NCBI GenBank assembly: GCA_904063045.1
Contig: CAJFCJ010000009.1
Location: 848,942 to 912,941 of the forward strand
Reading direction: 5' to 3'
Source: Dimorphilus gyrociliatus
Lineage: Eukaryota > Annelida > Polychaeta > Dinophilidae
Length of the DNA stretch: 64,000 nucleotides
The translations under genes were made by a program, and so were the position numbers. This document shows positions 26,523 through 38,781 of this stretch, piece after piece. The notes under the pieces are model-generated. The model saw only the letters and a program-made list of their open reading frames with translations. It made no database searches and was not told the origin of the DNA. The number at the start of each line of letters is the position of its first letter. The stretch's first letter is position 1.

Positions 26523-27041
26523 TATTGACGGTTGTAGAAAATTTGTTTGAAATAGATAGATGAACGTTTTTCGTAGATCAAACGTAAATAATGGTATAGC
26601 TAACTACTACACACATTCACTGTCTATCTTATTGTGCGCATTTTCGTATTTTTTTTAAAAACTTTTTTTTTGCACTTTTCAAACATGACAAACAACAGAA
26701 AAAGTTAAGACAATAAACTGCATCTTTAACAGTTCATTATCAATTTATTTTAAAATATATTTTAGTAATATTTTGCTGTACTTACCGAGATTTTGCGGTT
26801 GTAGTGTTAAATAAAACTACAGCACCTAGAATAAAGTAATTTAAATTACGAATTAAATGTACAATTAGAGTATTAAGCAAAGTTTGTTCAAAGAAAAGCT
26901 TAAATTGTTTTCAAGTTTATTAATCAAAACTATAACAAAAATCTACTCCCAAGCATCAGTTGAAACAAGTTGAAAAACCACTGTTCACGTGAAAATTAAA
27001 GCGTACTATATACATAAAAAATGAAGTTTGAACATTGATTT
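26523..27041. other. Intergenic between ZC3H14 and FOXRED1 (same strand)
   Basis: About 520 bp. On the minus strand, 26785-26828 looks like an exon (acceptor TTCTAG, donor GTAAGT) but has no start codon upstream. It may be a 5' UTR exon of ZC3H14. Nothing else is supported. Confidence 0.35.
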
Positions 27042-29129
27042 TTAAACTATTTCCTCCTCCTTTAGGGTATTGCCTTCAAGTATGCGTTCAAAAGATAGAC
27101 GTTTTAGGTCAATAGTCTTGAATTCGCCATCAACAATAAGTTCCGTAACAGCATTTCCAATTGCTGGTGCGTGTTGTATACCATGACCTGAACTACCAGT
27201 TGCAAAGATCATATTTTTGTAAAATGGATGATTTCCTATTATGACATTTTGATCGAAATAATTATAATCATAGTACCCGGCCCATGCACTTTTGACCTAT
27301 AAAAAAATACATAACGTTAGCTATATTCAATCTACCAGTAGGGTTATAAGGTTAATACTTTTAAGCAATTGAAAGCAGGAACTCTATTTGCTAAGGCAGG
27401 CCATATTTTATGTTGAAAGTACTCGTAATCAACATCTAACGCTGATATATCAGGTTCCTCTTCCTGAACAGTGAAAAAATATATTGTTAGATACTCAAGT
27501 AAACATAAATATACAAAGTATATTTAGCAGTACCTCAGTTGGAGAAACGCCACAAATATAATGCCCAGATAAACCTTCTCGTCTTATATAAGTACCGGTA
27601 TAGTCGATTAACATCGGGAAGTTCAGGGAAGGACCATCTGGACAATGAACCGCGTAGACATAACGCTTGCTATTAATAAACAAAAAACTAAATCATGCAA
27701 TTCTTCTAAATTTTTAGTTTATACCGAGGTTCGACGGGAAGAGGGACAGATTGAATACCCTTTCCTTTTCCTATTCCCGCCATTGATGCAATTTCACCGG
27801 ACCAACATCCAGCGGCATTAACACAAGCAGCAAATTTAATTGGATGATGGTTTCCGTCTTCCAACTTAACCTAACAAATATTTATACGAAATTAAGTGAA
27901 AAATAAGGAACTTAGATAAGACTTATTTACGTCGACCATATCCAATTTCTTTTGATTCATAAACATACCCGATCCATCGGGTTTTGCCATTTGATGATCT
28001 TTAAATCTAAAACCTGTTACTTCACCTCTAACGTATTTTACTCCTAATGATACTGCTTTCGCTCTCATGGCCGCTAAAAGTAACCAAGGATCAAAGTATC
28101 CTTCATTTTCTAATCCTATTAATGAATAGATTAACCGTTTCTGACTAAAGTATAGCAATTATTTTTTAAAAGAAACTTACCAATCGATCCTATTAAAATA
28201 TCAGAAAAGTTCATGTATGGAAATTTTTCTTGTAATTGGCGTTTTGTTAAAATTTCTACCTTAGCTCCTAGTTCTCTGTTTCGAATAAGATAACAATATG
28301 TAATGCCTTTCTATTTGTATGTATATAAATTATATATATTAGTATATATGCGTAAAATTAACTTAATGCGATAAAAAGAAATACTAAAGTTTTACTTTTG
28401 AAGCCTTTGCTGCTTGAAAATGTTTTCAGCCGAGGTCTCACTTGTGGCAAGAAAGAGGTAACTGCATGGTTGAAATTGAATATCGGGTGGTTCTTCACCT
28501 AAAATGCTTAAGTGTTCTTTAATCTTTCTGAAGAATGTTGCTGAGAATTGGGATAGTTGTATATTTTCTGGTAAAGAAAATTGTTGTCTTAAACCTCCAA
28601 CTGAAAGACATGTGGATGCTCGACTATACTGAAATATAAAGGCTACGGTTGCAGAATATTTTTGAATCAAGAATCAATTACAAACTGTTGGATCTCTTTC
28701 AACAACTGTAACGTTCATACTATTTTGCACCCGGTTTTTCAAGAAATATGCAATAGATGATCCCACTATTCCGCCTCCTAAAATAACAATATCGCTTTCT
28801 TTTGGGCATATTTGATCATCTTCTTCAATGCTTTCTGTCCCACGTTCCTTGTTCTCAGCAAAATCTTTTAACAATATTTCTTTAACATTATAATCTCCTT
28901 CGCCTGCTCCAGGCATATATACTCCAGATGGAACTTTGTCTTTCGATGCAAATTGACTGCTCGCTGTTCCAAGCCATTTTTTCTTCAAACTGAAATTTTG
29001 ACATTGAATCCTCCGAGCGAAAATACGAGTTATTGACCAAAACATCATAAAAGTATTGACTAAATTTTGTGTCGTCGCATAAAAGTTGACAGAATAAGAA
29101 GAGATAGTGTTTTTATGTGTGATTGTCAA
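27042..29129 (-). CDS. FOXRED1: FAD-dependent oxidoreductase, mitochondrial complex I assembly factor
   Basis: DAO-family flavoprotein needed for complex I assembly. The FAD-binding Rossmann motif DIVILGGGIVGSSIAYFLK sits in the first exon, followed by STCLSVGGLRQQFS. Later exons give NEGYFDPWLLLAAMRAKA, FAACVNAAGCWSGEIA, GLSGHYICGVSPTE and the closing MIFATGSSGHGIQHAPAIG, all hallmarks of the family. At least seven exons carry short introns. The start is uncertain: the first ATG is at 29129, but the Met pair at about 29048 begins a cleaner mitochondrial presequence (MMFWSITRIFARRI). The protein ends EEEIV with the stop at 27042. Confidence 0.9.
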
Positions 29130-29809
29130 ATTTTATATCGTTAGATAACGTTTGAAGCTTTTATCAAGCATCTATATATATATATATGCAAGTATCAATA
29201 TATCAAGCACTTTTTTATTTATACTATATCTGAAATAGATGTCCTTACGAGTACTTCAAACATTTTCGTATTTCAAAAAAGCAAAACATAAGTATTGTTT
29301 GTTCCTTAAAGAGAAGTTCTTCCCAATTTAACTTTTCTTTGATAAATTTCCATAAAAAAATATAATATCTAATGTAAATTAATTAACTATAGCATTTTTT
29401 TAAATTTTAATTAAATTTGCAATCAAGCTACTAATTAAAAGATTTAAAAGCCATAAAAAGACAAGAGAAGTTAAGAGAAACATTAAAAAAATTTGCTTTG
29501 ATTTATTTCAATACAAATTTAAAGATTTTTCATCAAATAAAACAATTGTAAAAAGAATTCACGTAATATATATATTATATAATGTAATTAATACATTATA
29601 ATATATAAATTAACGGATACAATAAAAAAAATATGCATTTATAAATAGATTCATTAAATACATAAATAGAAAGAACATATATGTTGAACATGTATTAATG
29701 TAGAAAAGTTCATGTAATATTCTTTTTTTTTTCTTTTTCTTTTTCTTTCCAAAATTTGAACACACAAAAAAATATTTCTCACAAAATCAAAAGCCATAGA
29801 TTTCCCATT
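29130..29809. other. AT-rich intergenic region
   Basis: About 680 bp, very AT-rich, with TA dinucleotide tracts near 29170 and 29565-29605 and a CT/T tract near 29720-29750. No gene is supported. Confidence 0.5.
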
Positions 29810-31993
29810 TTATTTCCTATTATCGCAAGGTTTCAGATCCAAGTTATATTCAGCTTCGCATTGACGAATGTAATGATTCATTAGTTTTCTAACAGTACCA
29901 TAACTCTCTTTAATTTCGTCGTCTTTATCGAATTTAAGTAAATACTTTAATCGATGTTCAAACTTATAGAAACTTTCAGTTAAACAGATAATTTCCTTCG
30001 TTGACAGCTAATTTACATATTTTTATATTTAGTTAATTATCAAATACAGTATCTATAATATTAATATTATTATACACTTACCAGCTTTTTCGCAATGATC
30101 TTATTCAAAAAATCGCATAAGACATACGAATACGATGTCCATCTATTTGGATTTGGATGGTCAAATAGTCTTTTAAGAATTAAACTTCTATCAGCAACCT
30201 ATTTTTCAGAGAGAAATCTATAAATAATATAGAAACTTAATAGAATTTAATACAAACTTCATTCAAATGAGTGAAATATTTATTAAATATAAAAAAGAGA
30301 TCACTTAAATCGTGTGTCCAAAAGCTATCTTCATCGTTTTGCAGGAATACTTGAGCACAAGTTTTAAGTATTTTTAGAATAGTTTGCGAAGCGGGTAAAT
30401 TAATGATCCTTACTACGACAAACGTATCTAACAAGGATATTATATTCCTTGAAGAATCGCCGTAAGAATAGACTGAATGCTTTAATTCATTTAATTGATC
30501 TAAGACAACCTAAAAAAATTAAAAAAGAAAACAAAATTGAGTACTTTCTCTGGTGTTATTGTTTAAATGTTGAACAAAGTGAAAACAAAAAAAAACCTCT
30601 GCAATCTCGTATTCAATTCCCTTAACTTTAGCCTTTAATTCTTCGTCTTCAGCATCGATACTGTGTCCCAAAATCCAATTTAGAAAGTACACAAAATGTG
30701 ATTCGTTTCCTCTATTCGCCTTAATAAATTTAGCTCTATGCTGAACACATCTCTTCTTATCACTCGTTATTCCCTATATATAATTAGAAAACATAGTGTT
30801 ATTCAACGGTATTTGTATTAGTATATATACACTACTTAAATACTCACAATAAATTGACGTATATCCGGATCAATAGAGTCTAAATTTCTTTCCATATTCG
30901 TTTCGAAACCGAATAGACCCAAATATTTTAGCTTAGTATGTCTCTCAATAAATTTTCTTATATAAGGAAATAGAGTATGACTCCAACTTCCCGACATATT
31001 AATATAACTTAAATTCGGCCAATTAGCATAATTGACAAAATCATCAATTTTCCATTTATATTTCGTAAGGAAGCACTTTGGAATAGTACCAGTTTTAATA
31101 TCATCAATATCGTCCTCGTCTACTCGTCTACAGTAATTGTAGCCCAAAAATTGCTTGTCGTATGTAATACCGTCTTCTCTCGACATATCCAAATACTCAA
31201 GCGATTTAAGACGTAATAGAGCCAAATATGTACCATATACTTTTATATCAAGTGGAAATGAGCAATCTAACGAATTCAATTTCGGAAAAGCTTCAAGATG
31301 ACGTAGATCTGTTATTAAAGTTTCCGACATATTTAAATGCTCAACTCCGGGAAGCTCTCGTGAAATATATCTCAATTGTTCATCGACAAATCCGGTTCTT
31401 GAAATATCAAGATGTACAATGTTCTGAAAAGGTTTTAGGCATGTAACGCAAGCAATACTTCTAGCTTCTTCCTTGTATCTAATATCAGATACTCTGGATC
31501 CCTTTATAGATAGATGGGTTACAAGTGTCTCATCCAAAAAACAAATCCAATCTTTCAATAGGATATTTCTAGCAAATTCAATGGAAACTTTACTCAGGGC
31601 ATGACCCTTTAAAAACTCCATTGACGAATTCTTATAAACATTTCGACAATTTAGTTTAATCTCTTTGAAAAAGCAAATATCTTTATTAAATAATTTCAGT
31701 ATATTTTCAGGAATAAATAGCAAAGTATCATTCAAATCGAATAATAATCTTCCAGCCAATAGTGGTGATAATCTTTTATTCATCCATTCATTATATAATC
31801 TTTCGTCTTCAATATATAATTCTATATGTTTCATTAGAAACTCATACGTCAATACTTGTAATGTTTTGACTGTTTCCATAAGTGTAAAATAATCTATCAT
31901 AGATTTAAAATTAATCATCTTTGTAAAAATAAAACTTTTCCTCCTCTCTTTATTTTTATACAGCGTTAACCCAATTTTCTTCCAAATGATCAA
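29810..31993 (-). CDS. ZYG11-like leucine-rich-repeat protein, probable CUL2 substrate receptor
   Basis: Five or six minus-strand exons encode about 630 aa ending KPCDNRK. The long first exon holds leucine-rich repeats: FQNIVHLDISRTGFVDEQL, LPGVEHLNMSETLITDL, LKSLEYLDMSRE and WPNLSYINMSGS. IERHTKLKYLGLFGFE follows, as in the ZYG11/ZER1 family, whose members recruit Gly/N-degron substrates to CUL2. Later exons (CVQHRAKFIKANRGNESHFV, FLNWILGHS, LSTKEIICLTESFYKF) are helical, consistent with a shortened ARM-like region. Human ZYG11B is about 744 aa, so this copy looks trimmed. The start could be 31993 or the internal Met at 31918. Confidence 0.6.
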
Positions 31994-33018
31994 CTTTCAC
32001 CAGTGTCTAGCCTATAAATAGAAACGGCGGTAAACTCTACAAGTTCTCTGTCTCTGTCTCTCTATCTCTATCTCTCTCGCTCTCTCTCTATCTCTATAAG
32101 AAAATATAACATAATATTGTTCTACCTACCCTCTTTTCAAATAGCTATTCAGAACAAAAGACGTAGCTTCCTAAAGTATACTTGAATTACTTTTAGTTAA
32201 CTTTATACTCTCGAAGTTCCAGACGAGTCTAATGGTCTTGCAACATGTCAATGTCCTTGACATTGACGTACTCAATCTTTTAGACTACTACTCAAACTAA
32301 AGCAAATGCTTGTTTGTTTTTTTGGTGTACCATTATTGAAAAATTTATATTTTCGCTTTCAAAGTCTAATATTATAAGTTTCCAAGAAAAGATAAAAAAC
32401 AAAATGGAATAGTATGGTTTCTGTAGAACCTTACAAAAGTTCACGAGACGATTTCGCAATAGATGAGACGTTATTTTTTTTCCTCAACATAGAATGACGT
32501 GGAGTATAGTTCGACAATTCCATTAAACTAGAGTTAAAAAAAGCTTCAAAGTGTAGATGAATCAGTGAAAAACTACAGGGAAATTCCTTTTAGCTTCTAT
32601 TTGCTTAACCTTCGAGACCTACTTTTCAGACAAAAATTTAATGTTCAAAGAAGAAATATGATCAATTATCTTATATTATCAATTTAGGTCAATGACTTAT
32701 CATTAAAAGTTATCCTTGAATACGACAAAGGCGAACTTTAAGCACACGTGTAATAATAAATTTCAGATATTAATTAGTTTATTATAGAAAAAAATCCAAA
32801 ACTGATTAAACTTAAAGACTACTAACTAATGAAAATACACGGTACACACACAGTATATATGAATATGTAAGACAACAAATGTATAGCATATATATTAGAA
32901 ACAGTGAAAAGCTGGTTAAGCAGAATAACAAATTGATAATCGTACATCATTTAAAAAATAAGTTTTGTTTGTGCTGAGAAGTTAGCTTAAAAATGCTCTC
33001 TTTAATCTTGAAATGTTA
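31994..33018. other. Intergenic region about 1 kb
   Basis: Carries a CT-rich microsatellite next to the ZYG11-like start and a perfect 9-bp hairpin at 32247-32267. No ORF or spliced gene is supported. It should include the ZYG11-like promoter and the bZIP 3' UTR. Confidence 0.5.
32041..32098. repeat. CT-rich microsatellite
   Basis: CTCTGTCTCTGTCTCTCTATCTCT-type run about 50-100 bp upstream of the ZYG11-like start; its reverse strand is a GAGA tract. This could be promoter-associated. Confidence 0.75.
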
Positions 33019-33546
33019 TTAGGTGGGACAATTTATTAAGCTATTGATATTATACTTTGATAAACAGGCCTTCTCTATCAATTTAACTCGAAGAATCTGC
33101 TTCTCTCTTTCTAAATTGTCGATCCATTCTTTAAGCTGTTTATTTTGCTCGACAAGTTCTTCTAACGTCTATATATAGATAAAAAAAATAAGAATGACAA
33201 TGAATAAAGACTAGGCTTCAATAAAGTTGGTAGGATTTACATACCTTATTCGTATCCGATTCTTTTTCCTTCTTCTTTTTTCTGCATCTTTGTGCTGCAA
33301 GCCTGTTGCCTTCTCTACGCTTTTCTTTCTTTAATGGATGAATACCATACATAATAACAATGATGCAGTATTTTGAAACAATTTACTCACTTTTTCTTTA
33401 GTTGCGTAATAGCTAGGTAATATTGGATTAATTTCGAAATTTGTGTATTCTGGATCAACCTTTTCTTTTTCGTTTTGCCAAAGGCGAGATGAAGATCCAC
33501 TTGGATTTTTTGTCAAATCTACCGGAAAATTTTCCGTTCGACTCAT
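33019..33546 (-). CDS. Small bZIP transcription factor (Fos/Jun/ATF class)
   Basis: Three exons give about 125 aa. MSRTENFPVDLTKNPSG (start 33546) leads to SYYATKEK, joined to the basic region KEKRREGNRLAAQRCRKKKK. That region has the N-x2-AA-x2-CR DNA-contact signature of AP-1/ATF factors. The zipper TLEELVEQNKQLKEWIDNLE continues through REKQILRVKL with Leu at four successive heptad positions. The stop is at 33019 after INCPT. The short length, with almost no activation domain, resembles BATF/JDP2/ATF3-like factors, but the exact subfamily is unclear. Confidence 0.85.
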
Positions 33547-34023
33547 TGCGCAATTCCATTTTAATCACAACTATAGTTAATTAGTATATTAATAATGAAT
33601 ATTTAAAGATGCATTATACTGAGAGGTGCTTTATTTACCTAAAAATTGACCCAAGGGGTCAGAAATTAGAAAGCTGTCTTAGACATGGGTGATGTTTACG
33701 CTTGCACAGTTTATCTTGAAATGAGCTAGAAAAACCAGAGGTCGCAGACAATGTCGCTGTAAAATTTTCTGATGCAATTGTTAATCACTGCTCCTCCACC
33801 GATAGGTGGCATCTTTTTTTATCTATCAGTATCGAAATTTTACTACTACTAATTAATAGCGCTTATATAATGATATATATTTCAGTATTATAGTAATAAC
33901 TTTTATTGTTCCAATTCGCAGACAATCGCGCGGCTTATCGAAATCAAAGACTACGTAGAATACTTGAAACTATTTTGATTTAGATAATTTTACTTTTTAT
34001 CGTTCATATTTAATATAAAAACC
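33547..34023. other. Head-to-head intergenic region, bZIP / MTRES1
   Basis: 477 bp between divergent starts; a promoter region by position. No further feature was recognised. Confidence 0.5.
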
Positions 34024-34799
34024 ATGTCAGCAGCTATTAATCATAAGCTATTGTTAAGACTAAAATCAACATGGCCCATTATTCACAAAATTTCGGAGGT
34101 CAATAGCTTAATTACAAATGTAAGCAATAGGAAAAATTTTAGTTTAATAGTCCCTCCAAAGTTTCTAAGCAATCCAGAAGACTTGAAACAATCAGTATTG
34201 GAGAAGAGTTTATTAAAAATTACACCGGTAGCTCAAATCCAAAAGCGTCTCAAAGGACGCAAAGGTATTGTGCAAAAAAAAAAATTAGACAAGCAGTCGG
34301 CAACTGAGGATGATGAAGATCCCGAGGACACAGATGACGAAGAAGATGATGAAGACAGCGACGATGAGAACGAATATTCCAGAATATTCTTTGAAGAAGA
34401 TAAAAGTTTACCAAATAATTTTCGCGAGATTATCAGTCAGCAGTCGTCCATGAGACTCGATTCGATTCTTAGTTCTGGTTTAAATACACCTAGAAGGTAT
34501 AGCAAATAGTTTTTCATGTTAAAAAAAGCGTCAACTTTACTCATTTGACTAAAATTCACAGCAAAGTCGACGATTATTTTTTAGGCAGTCAACTAAGATT
34601 AAATGGAGACCGGGTCTTAAAGAAATCTGCTCAAATGTCTGAAGGTGATTACGTAGATATTATATCTGATGTGAAGGATAAAGAAATGAGAGTGAAACGA
34701 GTAAGAGTAGTTAAGATCTTACACGAGAAAACCGCAAGTGGAAAGAGAAAAGTTGTACTAAGATGCTGGAGACAAAATGTTACAATTTCTCGATTTTAA
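34024..34799 (+). CDS. MTRES1: Mitochondrial transcription rescue factor with S4 domain
   Basis: Homologue of human MTRES1/C6orf203, a matrix RNA-binding protein supporting mitochondrial transcription under stress. Exons 34024-34496 and 34562-34799 join as PRR/SKVDDYF. The N-terminus is basic and presequence-like (MSAAINHKLLLRLKSTW). A highly acidic stretch (EDDEDPEDTDDEEDDEDSDD) follows. The C-terminal S4-type domain reads DDYFLGSQLRLNGDRVLKKS, then VGD-like EGDYVDIIS and KILHEKTASGKRKVVLRCW. The order and length match the family. Confidence 0.85.
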
Positions 34800-34944
34800 A
34801 AAAAAAAACAAAGCTGAGTTTTTATTTCAATTTGTCATTCATACACTGATTATGATGGTTTACTTGACCAAGGTAAAAGAACCTTTTCTCATGAGGGTTT
34901 TTTAGTTTTAAATAAAAGATAAAAAAACTGTTTAACAAATATAT

Positions 34945-36701
34945 TCATAACAGGCCTTTAAGTTCACTCATAAAACTATCGTAGACCTTATCTTTAGTAG
35001 GTCCAACAAGCGGTTTATCTGAAGATCCCAATAATGGATCATTTTGACCAGTTTTAATAACTCTTCCCCTATTATCTTTAACTTCTCGTCTAACTTTCAG
35101 AGCCATCGGTGTAAATCTAGTTACATCTCCCATAATATTCTTAATTTGTGGCTTAGCCTCGATCGTAGGACCACTCTGACTTCTTCTATTATCCAATTTT
35201 TGTTGTGGATTACGATTCATATTCTGTTGCTGAGCTGCTGGCCTGTTCATCAAATGAGGAGGGAGACCAGGCGGAGGTCCAGGTGGTAAACGAACTGTAG
35301 GTCCAGGTGGTCTGAACTGATGAGGCATTTGCGGTGGTGGATTTGGATGTCGAATATTCATGCCAGTTTGCGCTCTCATAAGAAAAGTGGGTAAACCTGG
35401 TGGCGGACCAGGAGGCAAAACCACCGGGGCAGGTTTTTGCTGGCTAAGATCTCTTACACCAGGAGGACCATCGTCTTCATAACTGTCCATTTGATTCGAT
35501 AACTCGTAAGCCGCTGACATGGTTAATCGAGTATCTTTTTCTTCACCATCTCCAGGATCATCGAATCGGATAACACGCTTTTTAGGTATAGCTAACAAAA
35601 TTTTTTGATTAATAATAGTTATTAAACTATGTAATTCTGCTTACGAGGTTGAAATGGGTCGTCTGAATCACTATCATCAGTATCAGATATGATAGGAGGA
35701 GTACCTGGAGGAGGACCTGGTGGTTTTCTCTTGGGCAAAGGAAACTTATTAGCGCTAAAATTAAAAAACAAAAAATTAATAACTTATATGCAGGAGTTCT
35801 TATATATGAATACAGGTACGTACGTTTCCGCTGATTTCTTCAAAATTCCAATCTTTGGTGGTGGTAACGAAGCTGTCATTGGAGGAAGAGGAATGCCACC
35901 TTAAAGAAAAAGCAGTATTTTTCAGTTTACAAATGGTTTTGTGTTCAGAGCAACTAACCTCCTATTTTATTCTCAGGTAGGGGAATTTGATCAATTGTAC
36001 ATCTTTTAGCCGTCTGTACTTGTTCTAAAAGTCAACGATAACAAATCTATTTAATTCTAAATAATGTACGAACGAAACAAGATTTACCATAATAGATTTG
36101 TTTTTCAACTTTGCGCCTTTCGTACTCGGATTCAGCTTTTCGTAATTCAAAATAATAATTTGGATTTTCTTTTTCCTATAGGAATATAATAATGATGTTC
36201 AATGATTAAAAAATGAAAATAAAATAGGTATTTTCATACTTACATACATTCCCATTACCCGTTTAAGAGTTTCTTTTAATTTTCTCCTTTTCTCTTTTAA
36301 AACTTTTTCATTTAATTTTGGAGCGTTTATAGGATCAAATTCTAAAATGATTAAACAGAATAAGATTTATATGGCTCTCTCTAAAAGTTAATTTTTACCC
36401 ATGTCGTCAACTCCGTCCAGTTCCTTAAAGATTTGAAGAGGATCTTTGCTTTTAAGGACAGCATGTCGTACAGTTTGCCTTTGCTTCTTATTCTGTATAG
36501 CAAAATTGTAATATATAGATATATAGTGGTTATCTATATTACTACCTTTCTTAGTTCTTTTTTCCTTGCTTCCTTACCTAGTAGATTAGACAATTTTAGT
36601 ATGAGGTTCTAATCGATAAAAAAAACTTAATACTAACGAGCTTGATCAGTGGGGTTCATGTACTTCCCACTCTTTGTTGTTTGCGTCGAACGTTTCCCCA
36701 T
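34945..36701 (-). CDS. WBP11: WW-domain-binding protein 11, splicing factor
   Basis: Nuclear pre-mRNA splicing factor that binds PQBP1 WW domains through PGR motifs. The start at 36701 gives MGKRSTQTTKSGKYMNPTDQ, then ARKEARKKELRK, NKKQRQTVRHAVLKSKDPLQ and LDGVDDMEFDP, the canonical WBP11 N-terminus. Small middle exons encode a charged helix. Proline motifs PPGPPPGTPP and twice LPPGPPPGLP follow. The C-terminus DSFMSELKGLL is the conserved family end. At least seven exons have introns of about 50-60 nt. It is head-to-head with GOLGA1, 343 bp away. Confidence 0.94.
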
Positions 36702-37044
36702 CTTGTAAAATAGTGATTAGATATTTTTAATCCACTTTTTCTACAAAAAGTTAGGGTGTAAGCGTAGCATGCACGTATTTCAATTATTTTTTTCTACAGA
36801 GCAAAATGGCGGACGATCAACCAATAGCCATTCAGCTAAGTAATAACTGCTGCGCTGCCATGAATAACACTAGTTATGTCAGAAGATACTAAACTGGTTT
36901 GAAATTGTGGCAGATTGTATATCTATTATTCTGAGTTGTCACTTCTTAAAGTGTTTACTGGTTACGAAACACATTAATTTTGCTAGTATTGAATCTTTAC
37001 AACAAACCACTCGATTTGGTAGTGTTTTGTCAATAGAATAATAA
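36702..37044. other. Head-to-head intergenic region, WBP11 / GOLGA1
   Basis: 343 bp between divergent starts, a likely shared promoter. It contains a GC-richer patch (36805-36860: GGCGGACGATC ... CTGCGCTGCCATG). Confidence 0.5.
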
Positions 37045-38781
37045 ATGTTTGCAAAGCTAAAACAAAAAATAGTTGATGAAGGCGCTGAACTGTCTCCCGG
37101 GAATGGAGGACAAGGAGGAATAGGAGGACCAGGATATGCCATTCCAAAAGAAAATAGTCGTAATGATGTCGATTCTGATAGTAGTTCACAATCCAGCCCC
37201 CAAAGGAACACCAATAACACCCTAGGGAAAAAGGAGGGTTCCAGCGGAAGAAAAGCTCTAGAGATAAAAATAAGAGAATTAAATAAGGACAAAGAGGAGA
37301 GTAAAAGATCTATTATGATTTTGGAAGGCCGTTTGAAAGAAGCTGAAGCATATAGAGAAAGAATATTTAAAAGAGAAGAAGAACGAGAAGAACAGGAAGG
37401 TCTAGCAAGTCAAGAGCTAGCAAAAGTTAAACATTTACTCATTAATGCCCAAACTGAGAGAGATTCAGCTCTTAAAAAGTTGGATGACGAAAAAGAAATC
37501 TCAGCTACCAGAGGGTTAAAATTAGAAAATTTGCAAAAAGTTATAGAAAACAGTCGATCAACTAATCCTCCAGATGTGAATGCGCTGCATGAAGAGAAAG
37601 ATTCTTTAGTTAATGAAATACTTGAGTTAAAAAAAGAACATTCTTTTAAGATTGAACAATTGCATAAAACTGTAGAAAATTTGGAAGAAAAGTTGAAAAA
37701 TGAGGAAAAATCAAATGCTGAACTTAAGGATAAACTAGCAACAAGTGTAACTAATTCCAATTCTGAAAAGTCAAAAATAGAAATTACTAAGAGAGAATAC
37801 GAAAAGGAAATAACCTATTTAAAAAAAGAAATAACTGCCTTCAATAGCGAGAAAGTAAGCTTGATTTTATTTCCTATAACATCTGTTATAAACGCTCTGA
37901 CGTGGTATATATAATCGATTGTTTATACAGATAAATATACAAGCCGAAAAAGATAGAATTGAGAAAAATGCTGAAGACCTTAGTGAAAAATTTAATAAGC
38001 TTCAGGAAGAATTAAATCATGTAACAGCTCAATGGGTATGCCTTACGGAACAAAATTCTAAAAATTTGGATATAATTAATCAACTTCAACAAAAAATAGA
38101 TTCCCATGAGGGAGGCAAGTTTATTAATTTTGTACTGAATAATCTATATATCTTTCTATTTATATTTGGAAGTAAATTTATACAACTTATTACTATTTAT
38201 TAATTTTTGTAGAATTTAAGAAATCGAAACAATTTGAAGTTGATCTGAAGCAAGAGTTGGCAACTCAAACAGAGAGAAATGACAATTTATGTCAGGAAAT
38301 TATAAAATTGACAAAACAATTAGCATCTGTTGAAAGTAATTTAGCCGATAGGAGTAAAACTGTAAAATTACAGCAACAAAGACTAAATGAAATGAAAAAA
38401 ACTTTACAAAAAGAACTTCGGGTACAACCTTTACCGATGGACTCAACTCGTAGCTTTCCAACATTACCACAAATTCCAGCAACAATCGATGTCAATTTGA
38501 GCGACTTTATACCTCCTATACCAAAGGATAACGGTGTCACCTGTAGCAAATGTGATCATTTAAATTATGAATACTTACGCCATGTTGTTATAAAGTTTAT
38601 GCTGTCTAGAGAGTCCGAAGCTATCCATCTTATTAAAGCTGTTTCTGTCTTACTTCACCTTACAGCGGACGAACAAAAATTAATCAAGGACACTCTTGAA
38701 TATAAAATGTCTTGGTTTGGCAGTCCTCCCTCTCTTCCTAGCAAAGGTCAAAAGGCAAAAGTTGTACCGCGTACTTTTTAG
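37045..38781 (+). CDS. GOLGA1: Golgin-97, trans-Golgi GRIP-domain tether
   Basis: Coiled-coil tether of the trans-Golgi recruited by ARL1. The start at 37045 gives MFAKLKQKIVDEG, the conserved N-terminal vesicle-capture motif of golgin-97/245. A Gly/Ser-rich linker and a long coiled coil follow. The C-terminal GRIP domain reads LNYEYLRHVVIKFMLSRESE, then AIHLIKAVSVLLHLTADEQ and LEYKMSWFGS; the ETLEYKMSWFG end separates golgin-97 from golgin-245 and GCC proteins. Three exons: 37045-37854, about 37931-38114 and 38213-38781. The second intron begins with GC rather than GT. At about 510 aa it is shorter than human golgin-97 (767 aa), the loss being coiled coil. Confidence 0.92.

Noticed and set aside
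26785-26828. Exon-like segment with acceptor and GTAAGT donor on the minus strand
   Set aside because: No upstream start codon or coding partner; at most a 5' UTR exon of ZC3H14.
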